Shown: one piece after another, positions 20,635 to 30,690 of the stretch | Position numbering within the stretch: position 1 is the stretch's first letter | How the letters are laid out: every line of letters begins with the position of its first letter | Source: Lepus europaeus | Lineage: Eukaryota; Chordata; Mammalia; Lagomorpha; Leporidae | DNA: 64,000 nt | Direction: 5' to 3' | NCBI RefSeq assembly: GCF_033115175.1 | Contig: NC_084850.1 | Location: 1,054,001 to 1,118,000 of the forward strand | Program-made: the position numbers and the translations under genes | Notes under the pieces: model-generated | The model's input: the letters and a program-made list of their open reading frames with translations, nothing else | Told to the model about the DNA's origin: nothing | Database searches by the model: none

Positions 20635-23600
20635 GTAACCACGGCCAGGGAGAGGGCAGTCCCGCGCAGACAGGACGTGGAGGCCGGGGGCCGCGGACAC
20701 AGTCTTAGCGCCGAGCGAGCCGAAGCCGGCGGTGCAGGGAGCCGCTTGTCGGGGAAGAGGCCGTGCCTTTCCGGTGTGGCTCTGAGCGGAGGCTGAGAGG
20801 CCGGGCTCAGGGCTGAGGGCTTCTGCCTTTTAGCCACGCCCGGTGTACTACGCCTTGATCTTCGAAATACACGCCGGTATCCCCATTGCCCAGACCAACG
20901 CGAAGGCCAAAAGAGAGGACGTGGTACGGGACAGGCCTCCAGAGAGGGGTTCCCGACCCGGGGCGCCCGCCCATCTGTTGAGCCAGCCACTGCGTCCCTC
21001 CGCCCTCTGCCCCACCTGTATGTGGCACTTGGTGGTGCAGAGCCTTCTGGAGTGTACTGTTGGGGAGATCCCAGGGTGCCCTGCCAGGAAGTCCACAATA
21101 GTGTTGGAGACCTTGCTTCCAAGGCCAGGCAAGGAGGCCACCTCGACTGCTATAGCCAGCCGGCGAACATCACTTCCATTTTTTTTTTAATTAAAATTTT
21201 TTTGTTTTGTTATTAGTTTTTAATCTTTTATCATGCCTAATTTACTAATGTTTATCACACGCATATATATATATATATATAATAGCAAGTATAGGTTTTG
21301 CTACTATCCATGGTTTCACCATCCACAAGGTTTTTTTTTTTATTTTTTTTTTTATTTTTTATTTTCTTCTTCTGCACAGGCAGAGTGGATAGTGAGAGAG
21401 AGAGAGACAGAGAGAAAGGTCTTCCTTTTTGCTGTTGGTTCACCCTCCAATGGCTGCTGTGGACGGCGCATCGCGCTGATCTGAAGCCAGGAGCCAGGTG
21501 CTTCTCCTGGTCTCCCATGCAGGTATAGGGCCCAAGGACTTGGGCCATCCTCCACTGCCTTCCCGGGCCACAGCAGAGAGCTGGCCTGGAAGAGGGGCAA
21601 CCCGGATAGAATCCGGCGCCCCAACCGGGACTAGAACCCAGTGTGCCGGCGCCGCAACGTGGAGGATTAGCCTGTTAAGCCACGGCGCTGGCTTTTTTTT
21701 TTTAAGATGTTATTTATTTATTTGAAAGGCAGGGTTACAGAGAGGCAGAGAGAGAGAGAGAGGGAGAGGGAGAGGTCTTCCATCGACTGGTTCACTCCCC
21801 AGGAGCCAGGAGTTTTTTCCAGGTCTCCCACATGGGTGCAGGGGCCCAAGGACCTGGGCCATCTTCCACTGTTTTCCCAGGCCACAGCAGAGAGCTGGAT
21901 CAGAAGTGGAGCAGCCAGGGCTCAAACCGGTGCCCATATGGAATTCCGGTGCTACAGGCCGGGGCTTTAACCCACTGTGCCACAGTGCCAGCCCCCACAG
22001 GGCTCTTGGAACATATCCTCCATGGACAAGGCTGGGGGCTACTGGACCACTGACCCAGTATAAAAAGGAGGAAGACCCATAACGATCAAAATATGGTTGG
22101 AAATGATGAATGTCCTTTGGAATTTACAAAAAACCAACAAAGAAAGTTTTGAGGAATTGCTGCCTAACAAATTGACCAAGCTTTGGACAAAATAAAAACT
22201 TTTTTTTTAAAAAAGCAATTCTTTCTCCTCTCAGCTTGCGAAGCTCAGTTTATATCTGCTGGCAAACAGTTGTTTTCTCACTGACCTTCGGGAGAGAAAG
22301 GGTGAAAGGAAACGCTGCAAGCGCTTATACATCTCCTTCACGCTCCGAGAAGATGGGCAAACTATGCCAGTTAATGACGGCAGTGTCCCCTCATTTGCTG
22401 CCACCCATCAGCTCAGAGGTCCCTGTAAACCAGGCTTTTCTGTGGCAGACAAGGCTAGGAGGGTCATTTCAGCACCACTAGCTTACGTGGCCTCTCCTGA
22501 AATGACGGGCCCTGTGTCGGAATAGTCTAACTGCAGTTGTGGATCTTGACATGCCTCAAACTCTTCAGGTGCTACCTTGCAAGAACTTCATGGTAAAACG
22601 TGGCACCTGCTTTTGTAGTTGGGTAAATGCTGGTTCCCGCCAAGGTGTCCCTGTCCTAGTCCCTGGATCCTCTGAATGTCATCTTCCATACCACAAGGGA
22701 CTTTGCACGTATGATTGAGATAGGAAGATTTCAGATTATTGGGGCAGGCACAAATATAATTGCACTCAGCTTTTTAAAAGGTAGTTTGTTTTTCCCTAAA
22801 GAGAGGTATTAGACTCACTGGTTCACACCTCAGATGCCCACAGCAGCCATGGCTGGGCCAGTCCAAAGCCAGGAGCCCAGAACTCCATCTGGGTCTACCA
22901 CATGGGTGATGGAGACCCAAGTACATGAGCCAGCAGCTGCTGGCTCTCAGGGTCTAGGTCAGCAGGAAGCTGCAATTGGAAGAGGAGCTGGGACGCAAAC
23001 CCAGGCACTCCAGTATGGGGTGGGAGTGTCCCAAGCAGCATCTTAAGTGTTATACTGAGTGCCTGTCCCCGCACACAGCCATGGTTGTGAGAGAGGCGGG
23101 AGCGGTCACGGTGCGGGGAGAGGGCCACGTGATGATAGTGCAGTTTGAAGATGCAATGCTGCTGGTTTGTAACGTGGAGGAAGAAGGGGCCGGGAGCCGG
23201 AAAAGGCAAGGCAATGGGCTCTCCCTTGGGGCCTCCCAAAGGGAACCTGCCCCAATGCTGCTTCCAGACTTCCCATCTCCAGACTTGGAAGATTAGGAAG
23301 GCGGGTTGTTTTAAGCCACAGGCTTTGTGATGATTTGTTGTAGCAGCCCTAGGAAGCGGATCCGACTTCTTAGCAGAGGATGCTAAACATACTCTTTAAT
23401 TGTCGCTTGCTCTCCGCCTCCTGCAGTCAGCCCAGTGGAGGTCATTTCACCTTCTCTTGTTAGCCCGGGTCATTGTGAACCTGTTTCGCGCTGTGACCTA
23501 GCGCATTGATTTCGTTCGCAGGTAGGGCTGGGCTTTAACCCGTGAGTAAGTTAGAGTCCACTCCCACTGTGCGCTGGTTTTTCAGCTCTCTTCTCTTCTC

Positions 23601-26600
23601 AGTGTGTCGGTCTCCTTCCCTGGCCCTAAATGTTGCTGTGTTCCCCTGCTCTGCTATGCTTGCCTGCTTGCTTTTCTTGCCTTTTCTAGTCTATGCTGAG
23701 GATGCTCTAAGTGTAACATCGGGACTGGCGGAGGCCCAAGTCCCCTCTCGGCAGGGTTTACATTGGGTGAGCTGGGGCGGGGTAGACGACATCCAGGTAC
23801 ATGTGTGCTCCAGGATCTTGGCCAGTTGGGAAATGAGCTTTAGTCAAAACTGTTGCTTCTCAGAGTGTGGCGTGCAGACCTGCGGCACGCACGTGGCCTG
23901 GGGCTTCTCCACTCCTGAGGAGTTTTTGTGAGAGCAGGGAGCAGGGTGTGGGCCCTCCAGGCCCGAGGCAGCGGCCTCCCTTCTTTGAGCAGTGAGTGAA
24001 CAGGTACCACACTGAAGGATTCACCTGCTGCTTTCTCTCTCTAGGTGTCAAACTAGGGATGCGGTCCATTCCCGTTGCCACTGCTTGTACCATCTACCAT
24101 AAGTTCTTTGGCGAGATCGACCTGGGTGCCTATGACCCTTACCTGGTTGCCATGACATCCATTTATTTGGCTGGCAAAGTGGAGGAGCAACACCTGCGTA
24201 CCCGTGACATCATCAACGTGTCCAACAGGTAGGTAATGGCTGTGGGACTGAGGCATTTGGGAGGCTCTCCTGCTGTGCACCCAAGTGGGCAGGGCAGAGC
24301 AGCTCCCCACTGTGCCCTGCCCTCCTGGTGCCAGCAGGCCAGCTTAGACAGAGGCACCTGGATGGCCTTGACCCAGGGCCAGAAGCACCGATAGCAAGGG
24401 AGGAAGTCCAGTGTCGGGAGCCCTGGGGGAGTCTGTGGGAAGAAGCTTGGCCAGGCAGAGGAACGTGGAGAGGTCTGTCGGAAGACGCGTGTGGAGTCTT
24501 GGACAGGACGGAGCAAGCCAGGGATGGCTGAGGCACAGGAAGGCACCTCTTGCAGTTGGGTCATAGGACCCGTCAGGCTGTGTGCCAAGCATGAGGAGGT
24601 CACAGCCCCAGTGGGCCAGGAAACTGAGTCCTGGGCACCCAGGAGTCTCTCGCCCTGCCGTGGGCCCGTGAGCACGTGTGGGTCCATGGGCAGCACAGCT
24701 GGGCCCTGTAGGGACCCAGCCCATCAGGTGGGCATTGCAGAGGCCCGGGGTGGGGGTGGAGTGGGCAGGAGAGAGCTGTGCAGTGGATGGAAAGTTACTA
24801 ACTAGCTGTGCGTCAGAGGCCTTCCAGGAACTCTAATCATTAGGAAGAAAGCTATTTTGTTCTGCTGCTTTTTAAATAAACAGGTAACAAAAAAAAGCCC
24901 TGCCCCCCCATGCCTAGCAGGTTCACGGTGTCCGGGGCTAGGCTACCAGACAACCGTGCGGGGGAGCGAGGGAGGGTGGCTAGAGTCTGCCTGTAATTGC
25001 CTGCGCCCCAGCAGGGAGGAGCAGCCAGAGGGGAAATTGTGCGGAGCCCTAATTAGGCGCCGATGCACGGGGTGGGGTGGGGTGGGGTGGGGTGGGGGGG
25101 TCTGCGGGAAATTGGAGACCGAGGAGCAGCTCGGAAGGGTGAGGAAGGATGAATCAGCAGCGGCGAGTTGTGACTGCCCGAGTGTGAATTCTCCTCCCAT
25201 GTGTCTTGGGGTTCTCGTATAGGTGAGAGTGTTGTGCCTGGGCCCAGTGTGACTAGGATGGAAAGATCTGGAAGAAGGAAAGGCCATCTAGGGAGTAGGA
25301 GAGTGTGAGCCATGCGCCGCCGCAAATACAGCTTGCAGTGGGACGTTCTTGCACCCAGAGTGGAGAGTACCCCAGCCTGTGACCGGAAGTTGCCTCTGGC
25401 GCCATGGCAGCCACCTGGTCTTTGCCTTTGACATCTTATTGGTCCCTTCCATGCCCTGCTGGTCACTGTCTCCCTCGTGACAGCAGCAGGCACAGTGACC
25501 CAGTATCGGCTGACTGCAGGCCGCTGGTTTGTGTGTGGACATCACGCCACTCAAGGGCCTGGCCGCTTCAAGGCGCCCTGTGGCAGGGGCAGCTTCCGGG
25601 GTGCCATCAGCGCCGCCCTTGTCCCTCCCGCACAGGTACTTTAACCCGAGCAGTGAGCCCTTGGAGCTGGACTCCCGCTTCTGGGAGCTCCGAGACAGCA
25701 TCGTGCAGTGCGAGCTTCTCATGCTGAGGATCCTGCGCTTCCAGGTCTCCTTCCAGCACCCGCACAAGGTAGGAGTGGGCGCCGGACGCCGCACACCTGC
25801 TGTGTGCGCCCTGACCCGGAAGTGCACCCCTTCGAGTCCCCGGCCAGTCTCGTTCCCGCTTCCCCTCTCTGCTGGCTTGGCTGCGGGCAGTCTGTGCAGC
25901 CGCCTCCCAGGGCCTGCAGGCAGCTGGAATTAGCCCTCCCACATGCATCTCTCGGTGAACACTTCAGTCAAGCGGTGGGCATTTAATTAAGTGTAAGAGG
26001 TGCCGCTTGGGTGCCCACATGCCGTATCAGAGTCCCTGGGCTGCACCTCCTAGACTCTCGGGAGAGCGCAGTGTGCAGGCCTTGGGGGGGTGTGATCCGT
26101 GCCTCCTGGCTGAAGGACGGGGTGGAAGGAACGGATGGGTCTGTCGGCCGGGGTGTGCTGCGGTGAGGGGCGAGTGCCTGGTGCCGGGGCAGGTGCTCCC
26201 CGGTGGGTTCCCGGAAGCTTTCAGGTGTTGTAGCTGAGGACGCCGCTGCTCTGGGCTCTGGGTGCTAGGTGGGAGGAGCCACTCGTCCTCCAGAGAGGGC
26301 ACTGCTGTGTGCAGCGGCAGGCCCTGAGCGCCCTGCCATGGTGGCTGGGAACGGCCTGCGGAGGGCGCGCGGCAGGCATGGGTGCAGCGGGGTGGAGGGA
26401 GGCGCTTTCAGGCAGCGGGCGGTGGTGAACACAGAGGCCTGGAGTGAAGCGCACCTTCCACATTCCAGCGTGGCGAGGCCCACGGAGACGAGGCTGGAGG
26501 AGAGGCAGGGCTGGTGGCCCGTAGGGGGTCTTCTGGCGTTCTCCTAAGTGGCGTGGGAGCCGTCGGGTGCCGGGAGAGCGGCTGGTGGGGCTCTGCGCAT

Positions 26601-28627
26601 GCCCTAACTGAAGCTGTGTCTTTGCAGTACCTGCTCCACTACCTGGTCTCCCTCAAGAACTGGCTGAACCGCTACAGCTGGCAGCGGACTCCCGTCTCCG
26701 TCACGGCCTGGGCCCTGCTGCGGGACAGCTACCACGGAGGGCTGTGCCTCCGCTTCCCGGCGCAGCACCTGGCTGTGGCCGTGCTCTACCTGGCCCTGCA
26801 CATCTATGGTGTGGAGGTGCCCGCCGAGGCGGAGGCCGAGAAGCCGTGGTGGCAGGTGAGGGGGCTGCCCGCCGCGCCGCTCTGTGGCCCTGGCTGCCTA
26901 CCACTTTGTGTTTATCCGTTACCTGAACAAAGCTGAGGGCGCCCTGGGACTGGTGAAGCTGGACGCGCTTGCCACCGTAGTGCTGGATGCGCTGGGCCGG
27001 GGCCTGCCCTGCGTGCTGGATGACGGCTGCATTGTCTGCCTCACTCAGCCTGACTGAGCGCAAGCGCCATTTGTAGGCTGTGCCTTAAATCTGTCCCTTG
27101 CAAGAGGTGCGCGGGTGGCGGGGTGCTGTGTCCCTGCCCCTGCCCTGCGTGTGTGCCACTGGAGGCCACAGGCGGTGCTGACGTGTGTTGTGCGTCTCCA
27201 CTCGGCGCCCTCCCCCCGCAGGGCCGGAGGCGCCCGGAGCTGGCGTGTAGGGAGAACGCCCAGGGCTGTGAGGGCATCTGTGGACAGGAAGCATAGGCCC
27301 GCGCTCGGGCTTCTGCGGCACTTCCCGATAAGGGGGCTGCTCTCTGAGGACTCCTGTGGGCGACCTGCTGCTGGTCCCTTGGGATGGCTTGCGTCTACCG
27401 AGTCATCCCTTGTCGCTGCTGGCTGGCGGCGACTCTCCTGCACCTGCTTTCTTCCTTTGCCTCCTCGTAGACCGTCCTGCTGGCCAGCCCACCTCTGCGC
27501 CAGGAGCAGCCCTCCCGAGGCGAAGGCGCACTGCCCTGGCCCAGCACAGCCAGGGAGCAGTGCTGTCACAAGGCCATTTTCTGGGGCACCCGAACTCACC
27601 CAGTAATCGCTCAGACTGGGTACAAGCTGCCGTTTGTGCCGTGCCCCACACATGCGCACTCCAATATGTGCTTAAAGGCTCGCAAACTTGACTTCGCCTT
27701 TTCTCGCGGCTCGGAGCTGCTTGCACTGGGCATGCCTGGACCCCTGGTGGGCGGCAGGGAGCACAGATGGTGGCCTGTGCGGAGTGCAGAGCGCAGCCCG
27801 CTCCTGCCGGTCGCTGGCTTGCTGCTCCTCGGGTGCGCTGGGCTCAGCCCTAGAGCTCGAGGCACTTCCTTGTGCGGAGCCGCTGGCGCCTGAGGGTGGC
27901 CGTGCTGAGGCCGTGTGCCAGCCCCCGGGCGAGGCCCTGACTCTCAGGGCCGAGTGGGGGACAGCCGCAGGGTTCGCGATGCCGCACCGGTGCTCGCTGG
28001 GCCTCTTGCTGACTTGCAAGGCCACCGGTCAAGACGTCCCACCTGTGCGCAGGGATTGGTGTCCCCAGACGGGAGGGGCCGAGCCTCTCGGCTCTCTTGT
28101 TCCCAGAGGCTGACAGCGTCTCCTCTGGGGAGTGTGTCCCTTCTGTTGCTGGTGGCCCAGGGTTGTCACGCATCGTGGACTGATTGCTTTTTTAAGATCG
28201 TGGTGACATTGGCATCATGTGAAATGCGCCGCACGGTGCTCACGCAGGCCCGCCTGGCGGCTTGCTGAGTGTTCCTGTGCTCCTGGTCTCAGCTGCGCAG
28301 GTGCAGGCTGCCCAGCCTCCCTCTGCAGATGAGACACCTGCCTGCTTTGGGCCCAGCTGCCACCGACCCCCGGGTGACCCGGGGTCACCCAGGCCTCTTC
28401 TGTGTGGAAGGTTTTTGGCTCTGCACAGGAGCCACTACCCCTGCGAGCTGTGTCCTTGGGTCCCCACCCCCAGGAAGTGCCGAGCATGCTCACCCAGAGG
28501 GAGTCTAATGGCAGCTTGTTTTCCTTCTCCTTTCTAGGTGTTTAGTGACGACCTTACCAAGCCAATCATTGATAACATTGTGTCTGATCTCATTCAGATT
28601 TATGCCATGGACACAGAGATCCCCTAA
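20517..28627 (+). CDS. CCNQ: Cyclin Q (CDK10-activating cyclin), complete spliced gene
   Basis: Five coding exons join in frame: 20517-20634, 24045-24228, 25636-25768, 26628-26855 and 28538-28627 (753 nt, 250 residues; human is 248). All introns are GT-AG. The product is the short cyclin-fold protein CCNQ (formerly FAM58A/cyclin M). From family knowledge, it binds and activates CDK10, the complex promotes ETS2 turnover, and loss causes human STAR syndrome. The cyclin box is recognisable from segments such as [20 protein letters not shown] and [20 protein letters not shown], which are nearly identical to human. The N-terminal 22 or so residues are divergent and Gly/Glu-rich, as in other mammals. 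The start at 20517 was chosen because it gives the MEA... N-terminus matching human in position and length. It has G at +4 but a weak -3 base. The gene lies tail to tail with ATP2B3, as in human Xq28. Confidence 0.97.
21330..21692 (-). repeat. Young C-repeat SINE in CCNQ intron 1
   Basis: Minus-strand CSINE with long T-rich start and well-preserved head (GGATTAGCCTGTTAAGCCAC followed by GGCGCTGGC). Confidence 0.93.
21693..21997 (-). repeat. Second C-repeat SINE, tandem with the previous one
   Basis: Minus-strand CSINE starting directly with a T run at the end of the first SINE and ending CCACAGTGCCAGCCCC. Confidence 0.92.
22003..22210 (+). other. AT-rich fragment ending in AATAAA and A/T tract
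   Basis: Unlike its GC-rich surroundings. It ends ACAAAATAAAAAC followed by T and A runs. It could be the 3' end of a processed transcript copy. Source gene not recognised and no clear target duplication seen. Confidence 0.35.
22620..22775 (+). repeat. Old interspersed repeat, 5' part
   Basis: Text of the type GGTGTCCCTGTCCTAGTCCC...GGGACTTTGCACGTATGATT belongs to an old mammalian repeat. It is split from its 3' part by a C-repeat. Confidence 0.5.
22776..23070 (-). repeat. Diverged C-repeat SINE inside the old repeat
   Basis: Minus-strand core (GTCCAAAGCCAGGAGCC, CCACATGGGTGATGGAGACC) and head (GACGCAAACCCAGGCACTCC). Confidence 0.8.
23071..23355 (+). repeat. Old interspersed repeat, 3' part
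   Basis: Ends TTGTTTTAAGCCACAGGC...TTTGTTGTAGCAGCCCTAGG, the typical 3' end of the same old repeat family. Family name not determined. Confidence 0.55.
24045..24228 (+). CDS. CCNQ: CCNQ coding exon 2
   Basis: The acceptor follows a pyrimidine tract ending in CTAG. The exon encodes [20 protein letters not shown] and continues to IINVSN, ending AG before donor GTAGGT. This is the first half of the cyclin box. Several residues in the helix 2 region ([16 protein letters not shown]) differ conservatively from human. Confidence 0.97.
24229..25635 (+). other. CCNQ: CCNQ intron 2
   Basis: A 1.4 kb GC-rich intron with a short (GGGGT)n G-quadruplex-prone tract at 25,069-25,100. I see no other element in it. 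Confidence 0.85.
25069..25100 (+). repeat. (GGGGT)n tract, G-quadruplex-prone
   Basis: Five GGGGT units followed by a run of seven G lie on the transcribed plus strand within CCNQ intron 2. Confidence 0.9.
25636..25768 (+). CDS. CCNQ: CCNQ coding exon 3
   Basis: Follows the acceptor CCCGCACAG and completes the split Arg codon. It encodes [20 protein letters not shown] and then the [19 protein letters not shown] helix region of the cyclin box. It ends on a complete Lys codon before donor GTAGGA. Confidence 0.97.
25769..26627 (+). other. CCNQ: CCNQ intron 3
   Basis: An 859-base GC-rich unique intron. I see no repeat or extra exon. Confidence 0.85.
26628..26855 (+). CDS. CCNQ: CCNQ coding exon 4
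   Basis: Follows the acceptor TTTGCAG and encodes [20 protein letters not shown] through [15 protein letters not shown] (76 codons, both ends in phase 0). This is the second cyclin-fold half. The donor is GTGAGG. The intron sequence straight after this donor contains an unexplained open frame, described separately. Confidence 0.97.
26856..28537 (+). other. CCNQ: CCNQ intron 4
   Basis: A 1.7 kb GC-rich intron with no interspersed repeat recognised. Its first 200 bases hold a coding-like open frame (26,860-27,057), listed separately. Confidence 0.85.
26860..27057 (+). other. Unassigned coding-like open frame in CCNQ intron 4
   Basis: A 66-codon frame is bounded by TGA at 26,857 (inside the splice donor of exon 4) and TGA at 27,055. 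It has no ATG. From about codon 9 the translation looks like real protein: [20 protein letters not shown] followed by [20 protein letters not shown] and a Cys-containing end. Third positions are strongly G/C (GTG, CTG, GAC and GCC dominate). The frame is shifted +1 relative to exon 4, so simple intron retention would not read it; that would give a different 20-residue tail ending at 26,936. It could be a fragment of a retroposed gene, a decayed exon, or chance in GC-rich DNA. I do not recognise the family. Confidence 0.4.
28538..28627 (+). CDS. CCNQ: CCNQ coding exon 5 and stop
   Basis: Follows the acceptor TTTCTAG and encodes [20 protein letters not shown] then IYAMDTEIP and TAA. The C-terminal 29 residues are almost unchanged from human. 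Confidence 0.97.
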   Translation: MFSDDLTKPIIDNIVSDLIQIYAMDTEIP

Positions 28628-29050
28628 GGCCCTGGCCCAGGCCTGCCCAAAGAGAAGCCCAGGCTGGCTGGCTGGCTGGCTGGGGACGGTGCCACCACGT
28701 CGCGGTGACGGCCAGGCCCCAGGGGACCAGCTGGGATGACTGGCTGTGCCGCTGCAGAGGGGCTGGGGAAGGTGATGACATGCTGCCTGCCACTTTGTCC
28801 CCAGCAGCCGCGGCCCAGGTGATGACGTGAGCCCTTCCTCCGGCGGGCAGGCCGGGAGCCACAGTGTGCGGCGGGCCCGAGTGGCCGCACCTGCTTTTGT
28901 CCTCAGCGAGGACTCCAGCTGCCGTTGAGGCACGACATGCCTGACAGGAACTGAAAGAACAGACAGGACTGCTCTCCCGGGGTTTTGTAGAGAAAGCGGA
29001 GATCGCATTTTATTTTGTGTAATAAAAGGTGATGCAAATCCGTGGGAGCC
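28628..29050 (+). other. CCNQ: CCNQ 3' UTR
   Basis: From the stop codon to shortly after the first AATAAA. The sequence is GC-rich and contains a (GGCT)n run at about 28,664-28,684. The end point is inferred from the poly(A) signal. Confidence 0.75.
29021..29026 (+). terminator. CCNQ: CCNQ polyadenylation signal AATAAA
   Basis: A canonical AATAAA lies 394 bases after the stop codon in a short AT-rich patch. Cleavage is expected about 15-25 bases further on. Confidence 0.85.
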
Positions 29051-30419
29051 CCTCGTCCTTGCTGCGCAGCCCGCGGCTATGGTCAGACCATGACCGCCCT
29101 GGAAAGGCATTCCCAGGGCGGCCCGCGAGTACCCGTGGGGCGAGGCGGCCAGCCTGCTTGGGGGCGGGGTGAACGTGCACTCGGCGGGGGGTGGGGTGGG
29201 GGGGTGGGATATGGCCCTTGGCTGGAGCTGAGCACCTTGCAGCTGAAAGCACGAAGCCAGGACGTTCAAGCGCAGGGAAGCCAGCGCCGACGGGCAGCAC
29301 AGAGAAACTCAGCCAGCGTCCCTGTGACTCCCCACCGCTGGGTTGTCCCCGGGCCTGGTGCGCGAGCTGCTTGTCCCAGGCCCCACTCAGCGTGGGCAGC
29401 GTCTGGTTCTCTGCTTCTCCCTGCCGTCACCCCCAGGCCGCTGAGCTCTGTGTGCACTTGTTGTTCCTGTTCTTTGCACTTAGATGAGAGGTGGCTCCAG
29501 ACCGGGCTGATGGCACCCCTTTTCCGGGCCCCCCTACTCCCAGAGTTCCAGTTTTCCGCTGTGTTGTTTCTGCATGTGTCCACCAGCTCAGTGGGCACCT
29601 TGGAGGGCAGCGCTGGCAGCCCCATTGCAGGACGAGGCCAGGCAGCAGCCTCCAAGGGCCGCGGCGCTCTCCAGCGTGCAGTTTCTGCCCCCATGCCTCA
29701 ACTTGGCAATGAGGGAGCTCTGCTCTTGGCCTGTGCTGCTTGCAGACATGAGTGGGGCTTCTCTGTCTTCGCTCCCCGACAATTCCTTTGGGTCCCCTCT
29801 GGCCTCAGCCTCCACGGAGGCAGCCCCTGGTGCACACTTGATGTGAGTTTGTGCAGAAGTCAGCGAGCTGGCAGGAAGTAGAGCCCTGCACCCTGGGGAA
29901 GCAGGGATAACGGGGGGGGGGGAGGGGGGCTGCTGTTGCGGTCTGCTCCCTGTTCCCCTGCTAAGTCCCGCCCCCAGGCCCCAGAACGTCTCCTTTTAGG
30001 ATGACTGAAGATCAGGCAAGTTCCTTTCTGTCCCTGGGCCTCAGTTTCCCACTTCGTAAACTGAGCATGTTGAGCCAATGCTGTACTAACGCCCTTCCAT
30101 CTGCCTGCCACACTGGCGGGGAGCTTGGGCTTTTGCTCCATGTTCTTTGTTCCCTGGCCTCTGCGGTGTCACCGCTTTGCCAGTGCCTTGGGGCCTCTGT
30201 GGTGGCTTCTGGGCTTGTGCTTCCTGTTCCATTGGCTCTTTTATTTTTGGGATAAAAGGTCAGTGGGGGAGAGATTGAGATAAGCTTTTCTCCAGCCTGA
30301 AGCTTCTTAGGAGCTTCGTGTCCAGAGCCCATGGTAATTACTGGAACGTGGTAAGCGGCCGAGCCTTGCTTTCCCTACGGACGTGGTGGAAGGAAGAGGA
30401 GGGCCACATCTCCCCCGGA

Positions 30420-30690
30420 ACCCATGAACGTGACCATGTTTGGAAACAGGGTCCTTTGCAGATGGAGTCACGGTGACATGAGGTCATTGGGGTGGGCCCT
30501 AATCCGATCCCTGGTATGCTTAGGGGAAAAGAGGGCCAGAGAGGGAGAACGCCCCAAGAAGCCAGACACTGGGGAGACAGGCACCTCCAGCATGGAGGTG
30601 GAGAGTGGAGCGATGCAGCTGGCAATCAGCTCAGAGCAAAGGTTCTGCCCTAGAGCCTCCAGGGGGACTGCGGCCCTGCCCACACCTTGG
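30420..30690 (+). repeat. Old interspersed repeat copy
   Basis: Carries AACGTGACCATGTTTGGAAA, GCAGATGGAGTCACGGTGAC and GTGGGCCCTAATCCGATCCC, the same family as at 16.2, 19.3, 22.6-23.3 and 53.2 kb. Confidence 0.6.

Larger units (their letters stand above)
20105..20720 (+). promoter_or_regulatory. CCNQ: CCNQ CpG-island promoter with GC boxes
   Basis: A strongly CpG-rich block spans the presumed transcription start and exon 1. It contains repeated GGGGCGGGGC or GGGGCGGAGC Sp/KLF boxes (about 20,114, 20,139, 20,201, 20,242 and 20,387), NRF1-like GCGCCTGCGC sequences near 20,306-20,330, and one palindromic CRE. No TATA box is visible, as expected of a housekeeping promoter. Confidence 0.8.
20635..24044 (+). 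other. CCNQ: CCNQ intron 1
   Basis: A 3.4 kb intron. It holds two minus-strand C-repeats in tandem (21.3-22.0 kb), a poly(A)-tailed AT-rich fragment (about 22.0-22.2 kb), and an old interspersed repeat split by another C-repeat (about 22.6-23.36 kb). A short (AT)n tract lies at 21,263-21,281. No further exon is evident. Confidence 0.85.

Noticed and set aside
20259-21122. 287-codon minus-strand open frame antisense to the CCNQ promoter
   Set aside because: Spans the CpG island, where open frames occur by composition; rich in Arg/Pro/Ser and without homology.
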